From UKL13-2 sp031414695 (GTDB lineage: Bacteria; Pseudomonadota; Gammaproteobacteria; Burkholderiales; Usitatibacteraceae), in assembly GCA_031414695.1 (NCBI GenBank), contig JANNWG010000017.1:56877-120876 (forward strand): a DNA stretch of 64,000 nucleotides. Direction: 5' to 3'. How positions within the stretch are numbered: position 1 is the stretch's first letter; the number at the start of each line of letters is the position of its first letter. Shown piece after piece: positions 8,286-16,955 of this stretch. Both the position numbers and the translations under genes were made by a program. The notes beneath the pieces are model-generated. The model ran no database searches, was not told the origin of the DNA, and saw nothing but the letters and a program-made list of their open reading frames with translations.

Positions 8286-9316
8286 AGCACACCCGCGCGC
8301 ATTAAATCAAGCACATGCACCGCACCGACTAATTTTTGATTTGCATCTACCACTAGCAAGCCCGACGCGGCGATATTGTGTCGTTGAATAATGTCGGCTG
8401 CTTCGACGGCGAGCTTATCGGCGCTAATCGTTTTAGGCGAGCGCGTCATCACAGCATGTATAGTTACCGTGCGAATACTGTCATGACTCTCCAGCACGCG
8501 TCGCAAATCGCCATCGCTAAAAACCCCCACCAGCATGTCGTCAGCCGTAACAACCGCTGTCATGCCGAGGCCTTTTTTCGACATTTCTAAAATCGCCTCG
8601 GTCAGCGGCGCGTCATCACGCACTTTAGGCAAGCGCTCACCCGTGACCATGACATCGCTCACCCGTACGAGCAAACGACGGCCAAGCGAGCCGCCAGGGT
8701 GGTGCATCGCAAAATCTTCTTCGCCAAAGCCGCGCGCGTCAAGCAGCGTTACCGCGAGCGCGTCACCGAGCGCCAAGGTGGCGGTGGTACTTGCGGTAGG
8801 TGCTAAATTAAGCGGGCAGGCTTCCTTCGCCACACTTGTGTCTAAGTGAATTGCGGCGGCCTGCGATAAGGTAGAGTCGGCGCGGCCGGTCATCGCAATA
8901 ATCGGCGTGCCTCGGCGTTTTAATTGCGGCAATATTTTGACAATTTCATCCGACTCACCCGAGTTTGAAATCGCAATGACCACGTCATCCTTGGTAATCA
9001 TGCCTAAATCGCCGTGCGAGGCTTCGCCAGGATGCATGAAAAAAGCCGGGGTGCCGGTGGAGGCTAAGGTAGAGGCGATTTTGGAGCCGATATGCCCACT
9101 TTTGCCCATGCCCGTCAACACGACGCGGCCTTTATTTTCAGTCGTCTCAAAAATTAATTTATGCGCAGCTAAAAAAGCATCGCCTAACTGGTGGTGAAGG
9201 GCGAGCTTATCAGCCATCGCATTCACTGCATCGGCTTCGATTTTTAACGTCTCGCGAGCAAGCGCGAGTGTTTTTGCTGTGTCAGCAAGGCTTCGGGAAG
9301 GTATGATGGAAGGCAT
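8282..9316 (-). CDS. kdsD: D-arabinose 5-phosphate isomerase
   Basis: Interconverts ribulose 5-phosphate and arabinose 5-phosphate, the first step toward Kdo. The 344-residue protein has an N-terminal SIS sugar-isomerase domain (about 45-190; VVLTGMGKSGHIGSKIASTLASTGTPAFFMHPGEASHGDLG, here quoted only as its start VVLTGMGKSG, followed by HPGEASHGDLG). Two CBS domains are at about 220-340. It heads the kdsD-kdsC-hemJ-rlmL run and is divergent from the KefB-type antiporter. Confidence 0.93.
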   Translation of the reverse strand: MPSIIPSRSLADTAKTLALARETLKIEADAVNAMADKLALHHQLGDAFLAAHKLIFETTENKGRVVLTGMGKSGHIGSKIASTLASTGTPAFFMHPGEASHGDLGMITKDDVVIAISNSGESDEIVKILPQLKRRGTPIIAMTGRADSTLSQAAAIHLDTSVAKEACPLNLAPTASTTATLALGDALAVTLLDARGFGEEDFAMHHPGGSLGRRLLVRVSDVMVTGERLPKVRDDAPLTEAILEMSKKGLGMTAVVTADDMLVGVFSDGDLRRVLESHDSIRTVTIHAVMTRSPKTISADKLAVEAADIIQRHNIAASGLLVVDANQKLVGAVHVLDLMRAGVL

Positions 9317-9404
9317 ATGCTATTTTAGGCGTGTCAATGAGAATGTCCAATTTTGTTCAACATCTGTCGTTTAAAAATAGGCACAAACGGCAAACATTCA
9401 CTGC

Positions 9405-9575
9405 CCCACTCCTTCCCCCCGAAAGGGGGAAGGCCGGGATGGGGGTATTGTTCAAATGGACTTGGCTCGTGCAATATTGAGCAACACCCTTGATGCTGTA
9501 ACTCAACTTTCGTCTCCTGATCAACGCTCGCCCCCATCCCATCCTTCCCCCGCCGCCGGGGGAAGGGGCGGATTC
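9405..9575. repeat. Paired GC-rich hairpins between kdsD and the antiporter gene
   Basis: Two hairpins, CCTTCCCCC/GGGGGAAGG at 9411-9433 and a matching pair at 9544-9567, sit at the ends of the 310-bp divergent space. Their outer sequences (GGATGGGGG and CCCCCATCC) also pair, so the block forms a larger inverted repeat. No coding potential is evident. Promoters for the two divergent genes must lie here or beside it but I cannot place them. Confidence 0.6.
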
Positions 9576-9627
9576 GCAAATGTTGGTACTGTAGTGGCTG
9601 TTTTCAAACTATATTTATTTTCTCAAT

Positions 9628-11601
9628 ATGCATTCATCCACATTATCACTCGTTGTCATTTTGCTTGCGACTGCCGTCGTGACGGTGGTGTTGTTTCGCA
9701 AGCTCCATATGCCAGCGATTTTGGGCTACTTGATTGTCGGTATTGCTATCGGCCCGCACGCGGCGGGTGCGGTGCCAGACTCTGAGGGTACGCGCTATTT
9801 GGCGGAATTTGGCGTGGTGTTTTTAATGTTTTCAATCGGGCTTGAATTTTCGCTTTCGCAGTTAAAGGCGATGCGAAAAATCGTCTTTGGCTTTGGTTTT
9901 GCGCAAGTGGGTTTGACCATTTTAATTGCAGGTGGCATGACCATGCTCGCTGGGCAAACTTGGCAAACAGGGTTGATTGTTGGCGGTGTGATTTCGATGT
10001 CATCTACTGCCATCATTTCTAAAATTTTGTCAGAGCAGGCTGCTTTGCATTCCGCACACGGCAAACAAACCATGGGCGTGTTGTTGTTTCAAGATTTAGC
10101 AGTGATACCGCTACTCGTACTCGTACCTGTGCTGGGTTTATCCACCGAAGCGATGTTGTCCGTAGTGGGTTGGTCATTACTCAAGGCTGCCGCCGCACTG
10201 GTGGTCATTCTGTTTTTAGGCCAACGCTTAATGCGCCCTTTGTTTCATTTGGTGGCGTCACAAAAATCGTCAGAATTATTTGTCTTAACTGTATTACTTG
10301 TCACGCTTGGTTTAGCGCTCGCCACCGAGCTTGCGGGTGTCTCACTCGCGCTTGGCGCATTTTTGGCAGGCATTTTGATCGCAGAAACAGAATATCGCTA
10401 TCAGGTGGAAGACGACATCAAGCCGTTCCGCGATGTGCTGCTCGGCCTATTTTTTATTACTATCGGCATGTTGCTCAATTTTTCTGCACTCTGGGCAAAC
10501 CTCGTCTATGTGCTGCTCGTGTTAGTCGCATTTTTGACGATTAAATTTTTGTTGGTATTTGGCATTGCCACTTATTTGAAGCACGACCGCGCCGTGGCAC
10601 TGCGTGTCGCCCTTGCCTTAGCGCCTGCGGGTGAGTTTGGTTTTGTGCTGTTAGCGGTCGCGGATAAATCAAACGCACTACCCGATACCGTGCTGCAAAT
10701 TGTCTTAGCTGCCGCCATTATCTCGATGTTGATGTCGCCACTCATCTTCAAGTACATGGAGAAAATTGTTCTTTATTTAGTCGCCTCAGAGTGGGAAATG
10801 CGCGCGGTACAGCTGCAGCAGCTAGCTGTGCAATCGATGATGAAAAAAGGCCACGTTATCATCGCAGGCTACGGCCGCTCAGGGCAAAGTCTCGCGCGCT
10901 TTTTAGAAGCCGAAAAAATCGCAGTGATCGCCTTGGATGCCGACCCGATGCGCGTGAAGCAAGCCGCTGCCGCAGGCGACTCAGTTATGTTTGGAGACGC
11001 CAGCCGCCGCGAAGTCTTAACTGCCGCCGGATTAGCCCGTGCATCGGCCTTGGTGGTGAGCTTTGCGGATACGCACATGGCGCTGAAAATTCTCTCGCAT
11101 GTGCGCGATTTGAAGCCTGACCTACCTGTAATCGTGCGGACGTTTGACGATAGCGATGTTGAAAAACTCAAAGCCGCAGGCGCGGATGAAATTGTGGCGG
11201 AGGTCATCGAAGGCTCACTCATGCTCGCTACACAAACGATGCTGCATCTGGGCACACCACTTAACCGCGTGTTGTCACGGCTACGCGCGGTGAGAAGTGA
11301 GCGCTATGAATTGATGCGCGGCTTTTTCCCCGGTGCTACCGATAACGACGATGGTGGATTAGATAATGAACAACCGCGTTTGCAATCGATATTGATTGAT
11401 AGCGGTGCGGCGGCTGTCGGTAAAACGCTGGAAGCCATTGACATCGGTCGGGAGGGTGTATTTCTCATGGCGCTACGCCGTAGTGGTGTGCGCATGATGA
11501 CACCCGCCGCTGATATGCGGGTGGAAGCGGGGGATGTATTGATAGTAAATGGTTCAGTGGAAAATTTAGCTAGGGCAGAAATGCGATTGTTGCAGGGGTG
11601 A
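9628..11601 (+). CDS. CPA2-family cation:proton antiporter with RCK domains (KefB/YbaL-like)
   Basis: Inner-membrane monovalent cation/proton antiporter, probably potassium efflux. Residues 1-375 hold about 12 membrane helices, including FSIGLEFSLSQL and the LFFITIGMLLNF segment of the CPA2 family. A TrkA-N (RCK) nucleotide-binding domain starts near residue 410 with GHVIIAGYGRSGQSLARFLE, and a TrkA-C domain covers about 570-655. The 657-residue length matches KefB/YbaL-type proteins. The ATG is preceded by an AT-rich stretch without a strong Shine-Dalgarno. Confidence 0.9.
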   Translation: MHSSTLSLVVILLATAVVTVVLFRKLHMPAILGYLIVGIAIGPHAAGAVPDSEGTRYLAEFGVVFLMFSIGLEFSLSQLKAMRKIVFGFGFAQVGLTILIAGGMTMLAGQTWQTGLIVGGVISMSSTAIISKILSEQAALHSAHGKQTMGVLLFQDLAVIPLLVLVPVLGLSTEAMLSVVGWSLLKAAAALVVILFLGQRLMRPLFHLVASQKSSELFVLTVLLVTLGLALATELAGVSLALGAFLAGILIAETEYRYQVEDDIKPFRDVLLGLFFITIGMLLNFSALWANLVYVLLVLVAFLTIKFLLVFGIATYLKHDRAVALRVALALAPAGEFGFVLLAVADKSNALPDTVLQIVLAAAIISMLMSPLIFKYMEKIVLYLVASEWEMRAVQLQQLAVQSMMKKGHVIIAGYGRSGQSLARFLEAEKIAVIALDADPMRVKQAAAAGDSVMFGDASRREVLTAAGLARASALVVSFADTHMALKILSHVRDLKPDLPVIVRTFDDSDVEKLKAAGADEIVAEVIEGSLMLATQTMLHLGTPLNRVLSRLRAVRSERYELMRGFFPGATDNDDGGLDNEQPRLQSILIDSGAAAVGKTLEAIDIGREGVFLMALRRSGVRMMTPAADMRVEAGDVLIVNGSVENLARAEMRLLQG

Positions 11602-11610
11602 TTTTTGCAG

Positions 11611-11675
11611 AACTCATTTATTGGCGGGTGTTTTGAATGATTTATGCTTGGAAGTGCCCGTCAATAAAGGAGTTC
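11611..11675. repeat. Dispersed palindrome copy after the antiporter gene
   Basis: Arms AACTCATTTATTGGCGGGTG and GTGCCCGTCAATAAAGGAGTT are separated by about 20 bases. The repeat begins ten bases after the antiporter stop and just before a true terminator hairpin. Confidence 0.7.
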
Positions 11676-11677
11676 TT

Positions 11678-11712
11678 AAAATAAAAAAGCCCGCATAATG
11701 CGGGCTTTTTTA
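11678..11712. terminator. Bidirectional Rho-independent terminator
   Basis: AAAAAAGCCCGCATAATGCGGGCTTTTTT is a perfect GC stem (GCCCGCA/TGCGGGC) flanked by an A-tract and a T-tract. It can end transcription from both the antiporter (plus) and the pilin gene (minus), which converge here. Confidence 0.92.
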
Positions 11713-11724
11713 AGGTTGTGAAAA

Positions 11725-12387
11725 TTAGAACGTCATGCAAACGGTGTAGCCCGTTGTGTCGAAGTCGGCGACAGTTGACGCAATAGCGGCTGCTGGTGCT
11801 GTGACGGTGCTGCCTACTACTAATGCGCGAGTGCGAATTGAGCCAGTCGTTGTATTGCCGTCATCCATCGTCGTATCCAGCTGCTTCGCGAATTTACCAA
11901 GAATACCGCTTGAGCAAAATACATATGAGCCTGTCATGCCTGTAATTGGAACTTGCGTCACGATGGCGCCGGTTAAGCCGAGCCGACCACCCTCTGCATT
12001 GATAGGGTAGTAGTCTGCAAGAGCAGGGTCAGATGGACCAGATGCAAAATTTGCTAGCCGCACAGAACGCCAATACTTAGCGCTTTCATCTGTCACTACA
12101 GTAGAGTTCCATTCACCGTCAATGCGGCCATTCGCATTACCGTTGTCAGTAGCAAGGCCGCCAGGCAAATTCGCTTGACCACGACCATCATCCGCAGGAA
12201 GAGCACGGAAGCGATCTTGGTAACCAAGAATGGCAAGTGGCGCAGTTCTGAAATCTTGCGCAAGATTTTTCACCTTTGCCGAGTTAATTAATTCCTGGCC
12301 CTTAAGCACGCCGCCGAGTAGTAAGCCGACGATAACGAGTACGATGGCGATTTCGACTAGCGTAAAACCTGATTGTTGATTTTTCAT
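11725..12387 (-). CDS. Type IV pilin-like protein (prepilin cleavage site)
   Basis: The 220-residue protein starts MKNQQSGFTLVEIAIVLVIVG, a classical class III prepilin signal: cleavage is expected between G7 and F8, with E5 of the mature protein present. The hydrophobic helix continues to about residue 28. The C-terminal part is a globular domain without a recognised family. It could be a major pilin, a minor pilin or a type II secretion pseudopilin. No other pilus gene is in the window, so its assembly machinery must be elsewhere. It ends at a strong terminator. Confidence 0.85.
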   Translation of the reverse strand: MKNQQSGFTLVEIAIVLVIVGLLLGGVLKGQELINSAKVKNLAQDFRTAPLAILGYQDRFRALPADDGRGQANLPGGLATDNGNANGRIDGEWNSTVVTDESAKYWRSVRLANFASGPSDPALADYYPINAEGGRLGLTGAIVTQVPITGMTGSYVFCSSGILGKFAKQLDTTMDDGNTTTGSIRTRALVVGSTVTAPAAAIASTVADFDTTGYTVCMTF

Positions 12388-12454
12388 GTTGGTTCCTTTT
12401 TTATTTGAAGATGTAGAGTGCGTCGTGCAATTGTTGAATTATTGAAAACGTAAA

Positions 12455-12559
12455 TTAAGCAAAAAATCGGACAGCTAACCCCATGACCATGCCCGCGATT
12501 AAGACAGCGGCTGCGATGTCGTAGCGGATTTGCGGAATTTCTGGATGCAATGTGTTCAT
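12455..12559 (-). CDS. Small membrane protein of 34 residues upstream of the pilin gene
   Basis: A 34-codon frame begins at an ATG preceded by a strong GGAGG Shine-Dalgarno (GTCGGAGGCCACATG). It encodes MNTLHPEIPQIRYDIA followed by the hydrophobic AAVLIAGMVMGLAVRFFA. That is one predicted membrane helix near the C-terminus with a hydrophilic start. It lies about 70 bases ahead of the pilin gene on the same strand. The good ribosome site and clean helix argue for a real small protein. It has no recognisable family. Confidence 0.6.
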   Translation of the reverse strand: MNTLHPEIPQIRYDIAAAVLIAGMVMGLAVRFFA

Positions 12560-12836
12560 GTGGCCTCCGACGGAAATTAAAGTTTAAGTTAAAAAATGTT
12601 GCTGATGGCAAACCTAATGCAATCGCCGTGCCAACTACGTAACACATTGATTTTTATCAATATATTGTGATTATTGATTTTATCAAGTAATGTTATGAAA
12701 TGATATGTGTCGTGGTTGCAGACGCTTGTGTCCGAGATTTCGACAGGTTGAGCAAGTGGAAGTTGGGTTTATGACGATGGATGATTAAACTAGGCTATTA
12801 CTACGCTAAGTATTTTGAAAAAATTAAAATAGCAAA

Positions 12837-14627
12837 ATGAACAGCCCATCACCACAAGCCACTACTCTGCCGCAAGATAGTCTGCCCGCGCCCTCGTGGC
12901 TGATAAAGCAGCGGCGCTGGCTCATTATTGGCATGATGGTTTCACTCCACTTTGCGCTGACTTTGCCGCCCGAGACGATGTTTGCGCGTATTTGGTTGAT
13001 GGTGCATTTCGGTTTCTTTTTAATCTGGCAGCCGTTTGTCTCTGGTGAACGTGAGTTAAACGTGATTGCGGTGGCAATCTTGTTAGGCATCACAGCGGTG
13101 GTGATGTATGCCTTGTCTGGCTGGATGTTGACCGCATGGGTGGCATTACTCATCGCCATCATGGGTGGCAAAGTGTTTACGTTGCAGGCGGCACGGCGTA
13201 GCCGCTTTTATTTAGTCGCGGTGCTTTATTTATTTGCGATTTTGCTGTCGTGGACGGTGCCCGTGTCACTCTTAGAATTAAATAAGACTGGTTTACCTGA
13301 AGGGATGCGAACCCTTGCCGCAGTCATCGTGCCGATGGTGTTAGTTGCAATGGTATTTTTGCCATTTCGTGCTGAGGACGAACACACCACGCAGGTGTTT
13401 GATTTTTTCTATTCGATTTTTGTTTTTCAGCTTGTTGTCGTGCTGGTATTGGGTAGTTTGGCTGCCATGCGCGTAACCAATAATCAGTATTTTCCGGCGG
13501 TGGCGCTGACCGTATTGTCATTCGCTAGCGCGCTTTTGCTGCTCGCGATTTTGTGGGGCCCACGCGCGGGCTTTGGCGGGTTACGCACCTATTTTTCGCG
13601 TTATTTGATGACTGTCGGTATGCCATTTGAGTTATGGATGCGGCGTATTGCGGAATTATCTGACACCGAAATGTCGTCAACACGATTTTTAACGTCCGCG
13701 ATGGAGGAAGTGGCGACGCTACCTTGGATACTCGGTGCGCGTTGGCAAGTACCTGATGCCTCAGAAGGCGAATTTGGGCGAACGTCTGGACATGCAGCGA
13801 AGTTTCAATATCATGATCTAGAAGTCACGTTTTATACCGAGATTGATTTGTCACCCGCGCTATTTTTGCATTTGCGTTTGTTGGCACAGGTCATCGGCGA
13901 ATTTTACGAAGGTAAGCGCCGAGAGCAGGCGATGAAACAAAATGCCTACATGCAGGCCGTGCATGAAACCGGCGCGCGGTTAACGCATGATATTAAAAAT
14001 TTATTGCAGTCGATGGTGGCAATTACCTCAGCTACTAGCGTGGCGCGCGAGCGAAGATTAAAAAACGATAGCCGTGACGAAGATGCGGTTGATCGCCGTG
14101 CAAGTTCGCCGTTTGAGCAAATGCTCGAGCGCCAGCTTCCGCAATTAACCCAACGACTCCAAACTACACTCGACAAACTGCGTAACCCTGCTACCGCCGC
14201 CACAAACGTAATCGTGCCCGCCGCACAATGGTGGCGCGACTTAAAAATTAGACATCAATCGAGTCGCGTAACGTTTATCGGCGACGACAATATTGTGGGC
14301 AATGTGTATGCCAATGTCTTTGATACAGTGTTTGAAAATTGTCTCGAAAACGCGCGCAAAAAACGCGAACGTGAGCCTGATATTCGCATCGTCACCGAAT
14401 TAATCGCCGGTGACACCCCATCGCTGTTGATTGGTGACAGCGGTAGCGCCATACCCACAGCTGTAATGGACACGCTGTTTAGTGCCCCTGTAGGCAGCTC
14501 GCGCAGTGGCGGATTAGGCATCGGCCTCTATCAAGCTGCAAGGCAGGCAAACGAATCTGGGTTTGCCTTTACCCTAGATAAAAACGAAGCTGGAAATGTT
14601 AGATTTAAGCTGGAGAAGATTTCTTAG
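12837..14627 (+). CDS. Membrane-bound sensor histidine kinase
   Basis: The 596-residue protein has an N-terminal membrane region of about six or seven helices (residues 35-240). A linker follows, then the phospho-acceptor helix with ETGARLTHDIKNLLQSM near residue 380 (H of THDIKN). The C-terminal ATPase domain has FENCLENARKKRERE as N box, LIGDSGSAIP as G1 and SGGLGIGLYQAAR as G2. It should autophosphorylate and pass phosphate to a response regulator, but none is next to it, so the partner is elsewhere. The THDIKN signature resembles the PEP-CTERM-type kinases (PrsK-like) more than classical HDLRN types. Confidence 0.85.
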   Translation: MNSPSPQATTLPQDSLPAPSWLIKQRRWLIIGMMVSLHFALTLPPETMFARIWLMVHFGFFLIWQPFVSGERELNVIAVAILLGITAVVMYALSGWMLTAWVALLIAIMGGKVFTLQAARRSRFYLVAVLYLFAILLSWTVPVSLLELNKTGLPEGMRTLAAVIVPMVLVAMVFLPFRAEDEHTTQVFDFFYSIFVFQLVVVLVLGSLAAMRVTNNQYFPAVALTVLSFASALLLLAILWGPRAGFGGLRTYFSRYLMTVGMPFELWMRRIAELSDTEMSSTRFLTSAMEEVATLPWILGARWQVPDASEGEFGRTSGHAAKFQYHDLEVTFYTEIDLSPALFLHLRLLAQVIGEFYEGKRREQAMKQNAYMQAVHETGARLTHDIKNLLQSMVAITSATSVARERRLKNDSRDEDAVDRRASSPFEQMLERQLPQLTQRLQTTLDKLRNPATAATNVIVPAAQWWRDLKIRHQSSRVTFIGDDNIVGNVYANVFDTVFENCLENARKKREREPDIRIVTELIAGDTPSLLIGDSGSAIPTAVMDTLFSAPVGSSRSGGLGIGLYQAARQANESGFAFTLDKNEAGNVRFKLEKIS

Positions 14628-14684
14628 GGTAGGCAGCTTATTGGCTAAATAAAGCTTAGCTCACCTAGGTTAGCTTTATATGCT

Positions 14685-14870
14685 CCTCCCTTTGAAAAAG
14701 CCTGTCCTGAGTTTGTCGAAGGGGGAAGTTGGGATGTATTGCGGTGAGGCTTACAAATCTAAAAATTAAGTCGCTAAGTCGTATCGCACTACGCACAATG
14801 CAATCCCCACTTGCTCCCCCTTTCAAAGGGGAGAACTGATTGGTAGGCGGCTATCGAGCCGGACTTAATT
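14685..14870 (-). repeat. Degenerate, inverted single copy of the ~176-bp repeat
   Basis: Read on the minus strand, this stretch contains ACCAATCAGTTCTCCCCTTT, then CAAGTGGGGATTGC, then CGCAATACATCCCAACTTCC and a final CAAAGGGAGG. That is the same order as in the tandem array at 61937-63830. The copy is diverged and a short segment with TTCGACAAACTCAGGACAGG interrupts it. It lies in the space after the histidine kinase gene. Confidence 0.6.
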
Positions 14871-14903
14871 CCTAGATTGCTTTCTCACTTATGATACAAA
14901 AGC

Positions 14904-15371
14904 CTAATAGCGTGAAACGCGCGTCACGCCTTGGCCTGACAAGATGCGCACCTTGTCACCGACCTTAAATTCTTCATCTTTTTCCTGCGTAATCGCTACA
15001 AGCTTACCGCCTTCAAGCTTGACGGTAACTTCTATACCCTTGCGGTCGTTGGCTGATTTTTCAGTGGCTGCGCCTACAATGCCGCCGATAACGGCACCTG
15101 CGATTGCACCAGCAGCACTTGCTTTATCACCGCGACCGAGGGTGGAGCCAGCTACGCCACCAAGTGCTGCGCCGGCCAGCACACCCGTGCCAGAATTGTT
15201 GGCGTCAATCACGACATCGCGCACGGTCTCTACCGTGCCGAGTCGTACATTCATTTCGCCGCGCGTCTGGCTGCGGGTGTAATCGCCGCCGCCAAGTCCA
15301 CGTGAAGCGCAGCCTGCTAGTAAGGCCGCGCTCAATAACGATACGATGATTAAATTTTGTTTCATATTCAT
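14904..15371 (-). CDS. Glycine-zipper outer-membrane lipoprotein (SlyB/Pcp-like)
   Basis: This 155-residue lipoprotein has the lipobox LLAGC at about residue 21. A glycine-zipper region at about 64-102 follows (GVLAGAALGGVAGSTLG, then GAIAGAVIGGIVGAA), which inserts in or spans the outer membrane. The C-terminal half resembles SlyB/Pcp proteins, with a small beta domain ending in RVSRY. Such proteins help outer-membrane integrity. MNMKQ offers two close starts; both give the same mature protein. Confidence 0.88.
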   Translation of the reverse strand: MNMKQNLIIVSLLSAALLAGCASRGLGGGDYTRSQTRGEMNVRLGTVETVRDVVIDANNSGTGVLAGAALGGVAGSTLGRGDKASAAGAIAGAVIGGIVGAATEKSANDRKGIEVTVKLEGGKLVAITQEKDEEFKVGDKVRILSGQGVTRVSRY

Positions 15372-15393
15372 TTTTTTATCCTTTCAACGGTAA

Positions 15394-16335
15394 TTACGAT
15401 TCCCAAAGTTGCTCGTCAAACGCCGACTGGTAGCGCTCTGCGATTTCGTCACGGGTCGGTTGATGTCCTTGCGGCCCACGAAACTCAATTTTGATTGAGC
15501 CCATGGTATTCGCGAGTCGCCCTACCTTTTGCCATGACCAGCCGTGCTCAATGCCGTATAACAAACCCGAACGATACGCGTCGCCACAACCAGTCGGGTC
15601 AACGCGACGATTTTCTTTAACGCTCGGAATCGCAATCTGTTGACCATCGGCATAAATGACCGAGCCCTCTGCGCCTTTGGTAACAAAAAGCGCTTTGACG
15701 CGACTCGCGATTTTTTCGAGCGATTCGCCAGTTTGGTCTTCCAAAACACGCGCTTCATAATCATTGACCGCCACGTAGTCGGCCAGTTCAATGAAATGCT
15801 TAAGCTCATCGCCATTAAAGACCGGCATCGCCTGACCGGGGTCAAAAATGAAGGGGATTTTTAAGTCGCGAAATTGGGCGGCGTGTTGCAACATGCCGTC
15901 GCGTGAATCAGGTGCTAAGATGCCAAGTGTGATGTTTTTAGCGTCGCTGACTTTGTTCACGTACGAAGACGACATCGCGCCCGGATGAAACGCGGTAATT
16001 TGATTGGCGTCTAAATCAGTGGTGATAAACGCTTGCGGTACAAATGTGCCGGGTACTTCTTTAATATGCGCGCGGCTAATGCCGAATTTATCGAGCCTAT
16101 CTCGGTAAGGGCCAAAGTCATCGCCCACCGTTGCCATGATCATTGGGTCGCCGCCGAGAAGTTTTAGATTGTAGGCAATATTGCCAGCGGTACCGCCAAA
16201 TTCGCGGCGCATATCAGGCACTAAAAAAGACACATTCAAAATATGAATTTGATCCGGCAAGATATGAGTGCCGAAACGGCCGTGAAAAACCATGATGGTG
16301 TCGTAGGCGACTGATCCGCAGATTAAGGCTGGCAT
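15394..16335 (-). CDS. PfkB-family sugar/nucleoside kinase (adenosine-kinase-like)
   Basis: The 313-residue kinase belongs to the ribokinase/PfkB family. The glycine-rich N-terminal motif is in RREFGGTAGNIAYNLKLLGG. The C-terminal signature VDPTGCGDAYRSGLLYG (about 245-262) holds the catalytic aspartate. Close relatives in betaproteobacteria are annotated as carbohydrate or adenosine kinases; the true substrate is not shown by the sequence. It lies 22 bases before the lipoprotein gene on the same strand, so the two may be cotranscribed. Confidence 0.87.
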   Translation of the reverse strand: MPALICGSVAYDTIMVFHGRFGTHILPDQIHILNVSFLVPDMRREFGGTAGNIAYNLKLLGGDPMIMATVGDDFGPYRDRLDKFGISRAHIKEVPGTFVPQAFITTDLDANQITAFHPGAMSSSYVNKVSDAKNITLGILAPDSRDGMLQHAAQFRDLKIPFIFDPGQAMPVFNGDELKHFIELADYVAVNDYEARVLEDQTGESLEKIASRVKALFVTKGAEGSVIYADGQQIAIPSVKENRRVDPTGCGDAYRSGLLYGIEHGWSWQKVGRLANTMGSIKIEFRGPQGHQPTRDEIAERYQSAFDEQLWES

Positions 16336-16602
16336 TGAAGGGTCCGATTGGTGAGTGTTAAGAGTGGTGATGCGTGGTGACGTTAATTATAGCGAGGCGA
16401 GCTTCGTAGGAAAAAAAGTGCGCTAGTTCACTATTTTGTTAAGGCTAAATTAGTTTGTCGCAAATCGGCGACGAATATACAAGGTATTTTTTTTCAGAAG
16501 TGAATCACACCGTTGACTTCGTTTTTTCGTCATGCGAAATTAACACGTTGGCGCACAACTCAAAAAGTCGCATGCATTATTTTTAAAGCGACGCAATTAC
16601 GA

Positions 16603-16698
16603 ATTCTGAAACAGGGCAAACTCACGCGAAAGGTGAGGACGCAAAATCTCCGGTCTAAAGGGCGCACGTAAAACCCTAAGATAGCGGGATCACCAGAG
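16603..16698 (+). promoter_or_regulatory. Cyclic-di-GMP-I (GEMM-I) riboswitch
   Basis: The stretch shows the conserved blocks of the class I cyclic-di-GMP aptamer in order. These are ACAGGGCAAAC, a stem CTCAC/GTGAG closed by a GAAA tetraloop, GGACGCAAA, then CTCCGGTCTAA. A second stem GGG/CCC carries the tetraloop receptor, and AGCGGGATCACC closes the fold. The end stem pairs TTCTG with CAGAG. Spacing and sequence match the GEMM-I family closely by eye. The aptamer is on the plus strand and ends about 8 bases before the ATG of the small ORF at 16707 and about 240 bases before the DUF1631 gene. No terminator-like stem with a T-tract was seen after it, so control of translation is more likely, with the AGAGAG near the 3' edge as a possible ribosome site. 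Confidence 0.93.
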
Positions 16699-16706
16699 AG
16701 TCGAAC

Positions 16707-16955
16707 ATGGCGATTTATTCATCAGTTTTATTGTTACGCAATACTAACCACACAGCAGGTGTGAAATTTGCGTTTTCGTGTCAAGCTGATACACACGCCG
16801 CACCTCGATTTTTTATCGCATATTCTGCACGCCAGAATGTAGCGATGCGTCCTTATTTAGCGTTGAGATTTGCTCGAAAACTATTTTGTCGCGGCCACAC
16901 ACATCCCGTGTTTGGCGCACAACTGGGGAACGAGCATGGCACAAGCACTCGATAA
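16707..16955 (+). CDS. Possible 82-codon leader ORF after the riboswitch
   Basis: The frame opens with an ATG 8 bases after the riboswitch and ends 20 bases inside the start of the DUF1631 gene in another frame. The product (MAIYSSVLLLRNTNHTAG...) matches nothing I recognise and its composition is not strongly protein-like. If translated, it would couple riboswitch-controlled initiation to the downstream gene. Otherwise the 240 bases are simply a leader. Confidence 0.3.
   Translation: MAIYSSVLLLRNTNHTAGVKFAFSCQADTHAAPRFFIAYSARQNVAMRPYLALRFARKLFCRGHTHPVFGAQLGNEHGTSTR

Noticed and set aside
12384..12647. 87-codon minus-strand ORF upstream of the pilin gene
   Set aside because: The overlapping 34-codon frame has a strong Shine-Dalgarno and a membrane helix, while this one has neither.
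16870..16935. Earlier start for the DUF1631 protein
   Set aside because: The extra 22 residues do not look like the family start, and a ribosome site is better placed before 16936.
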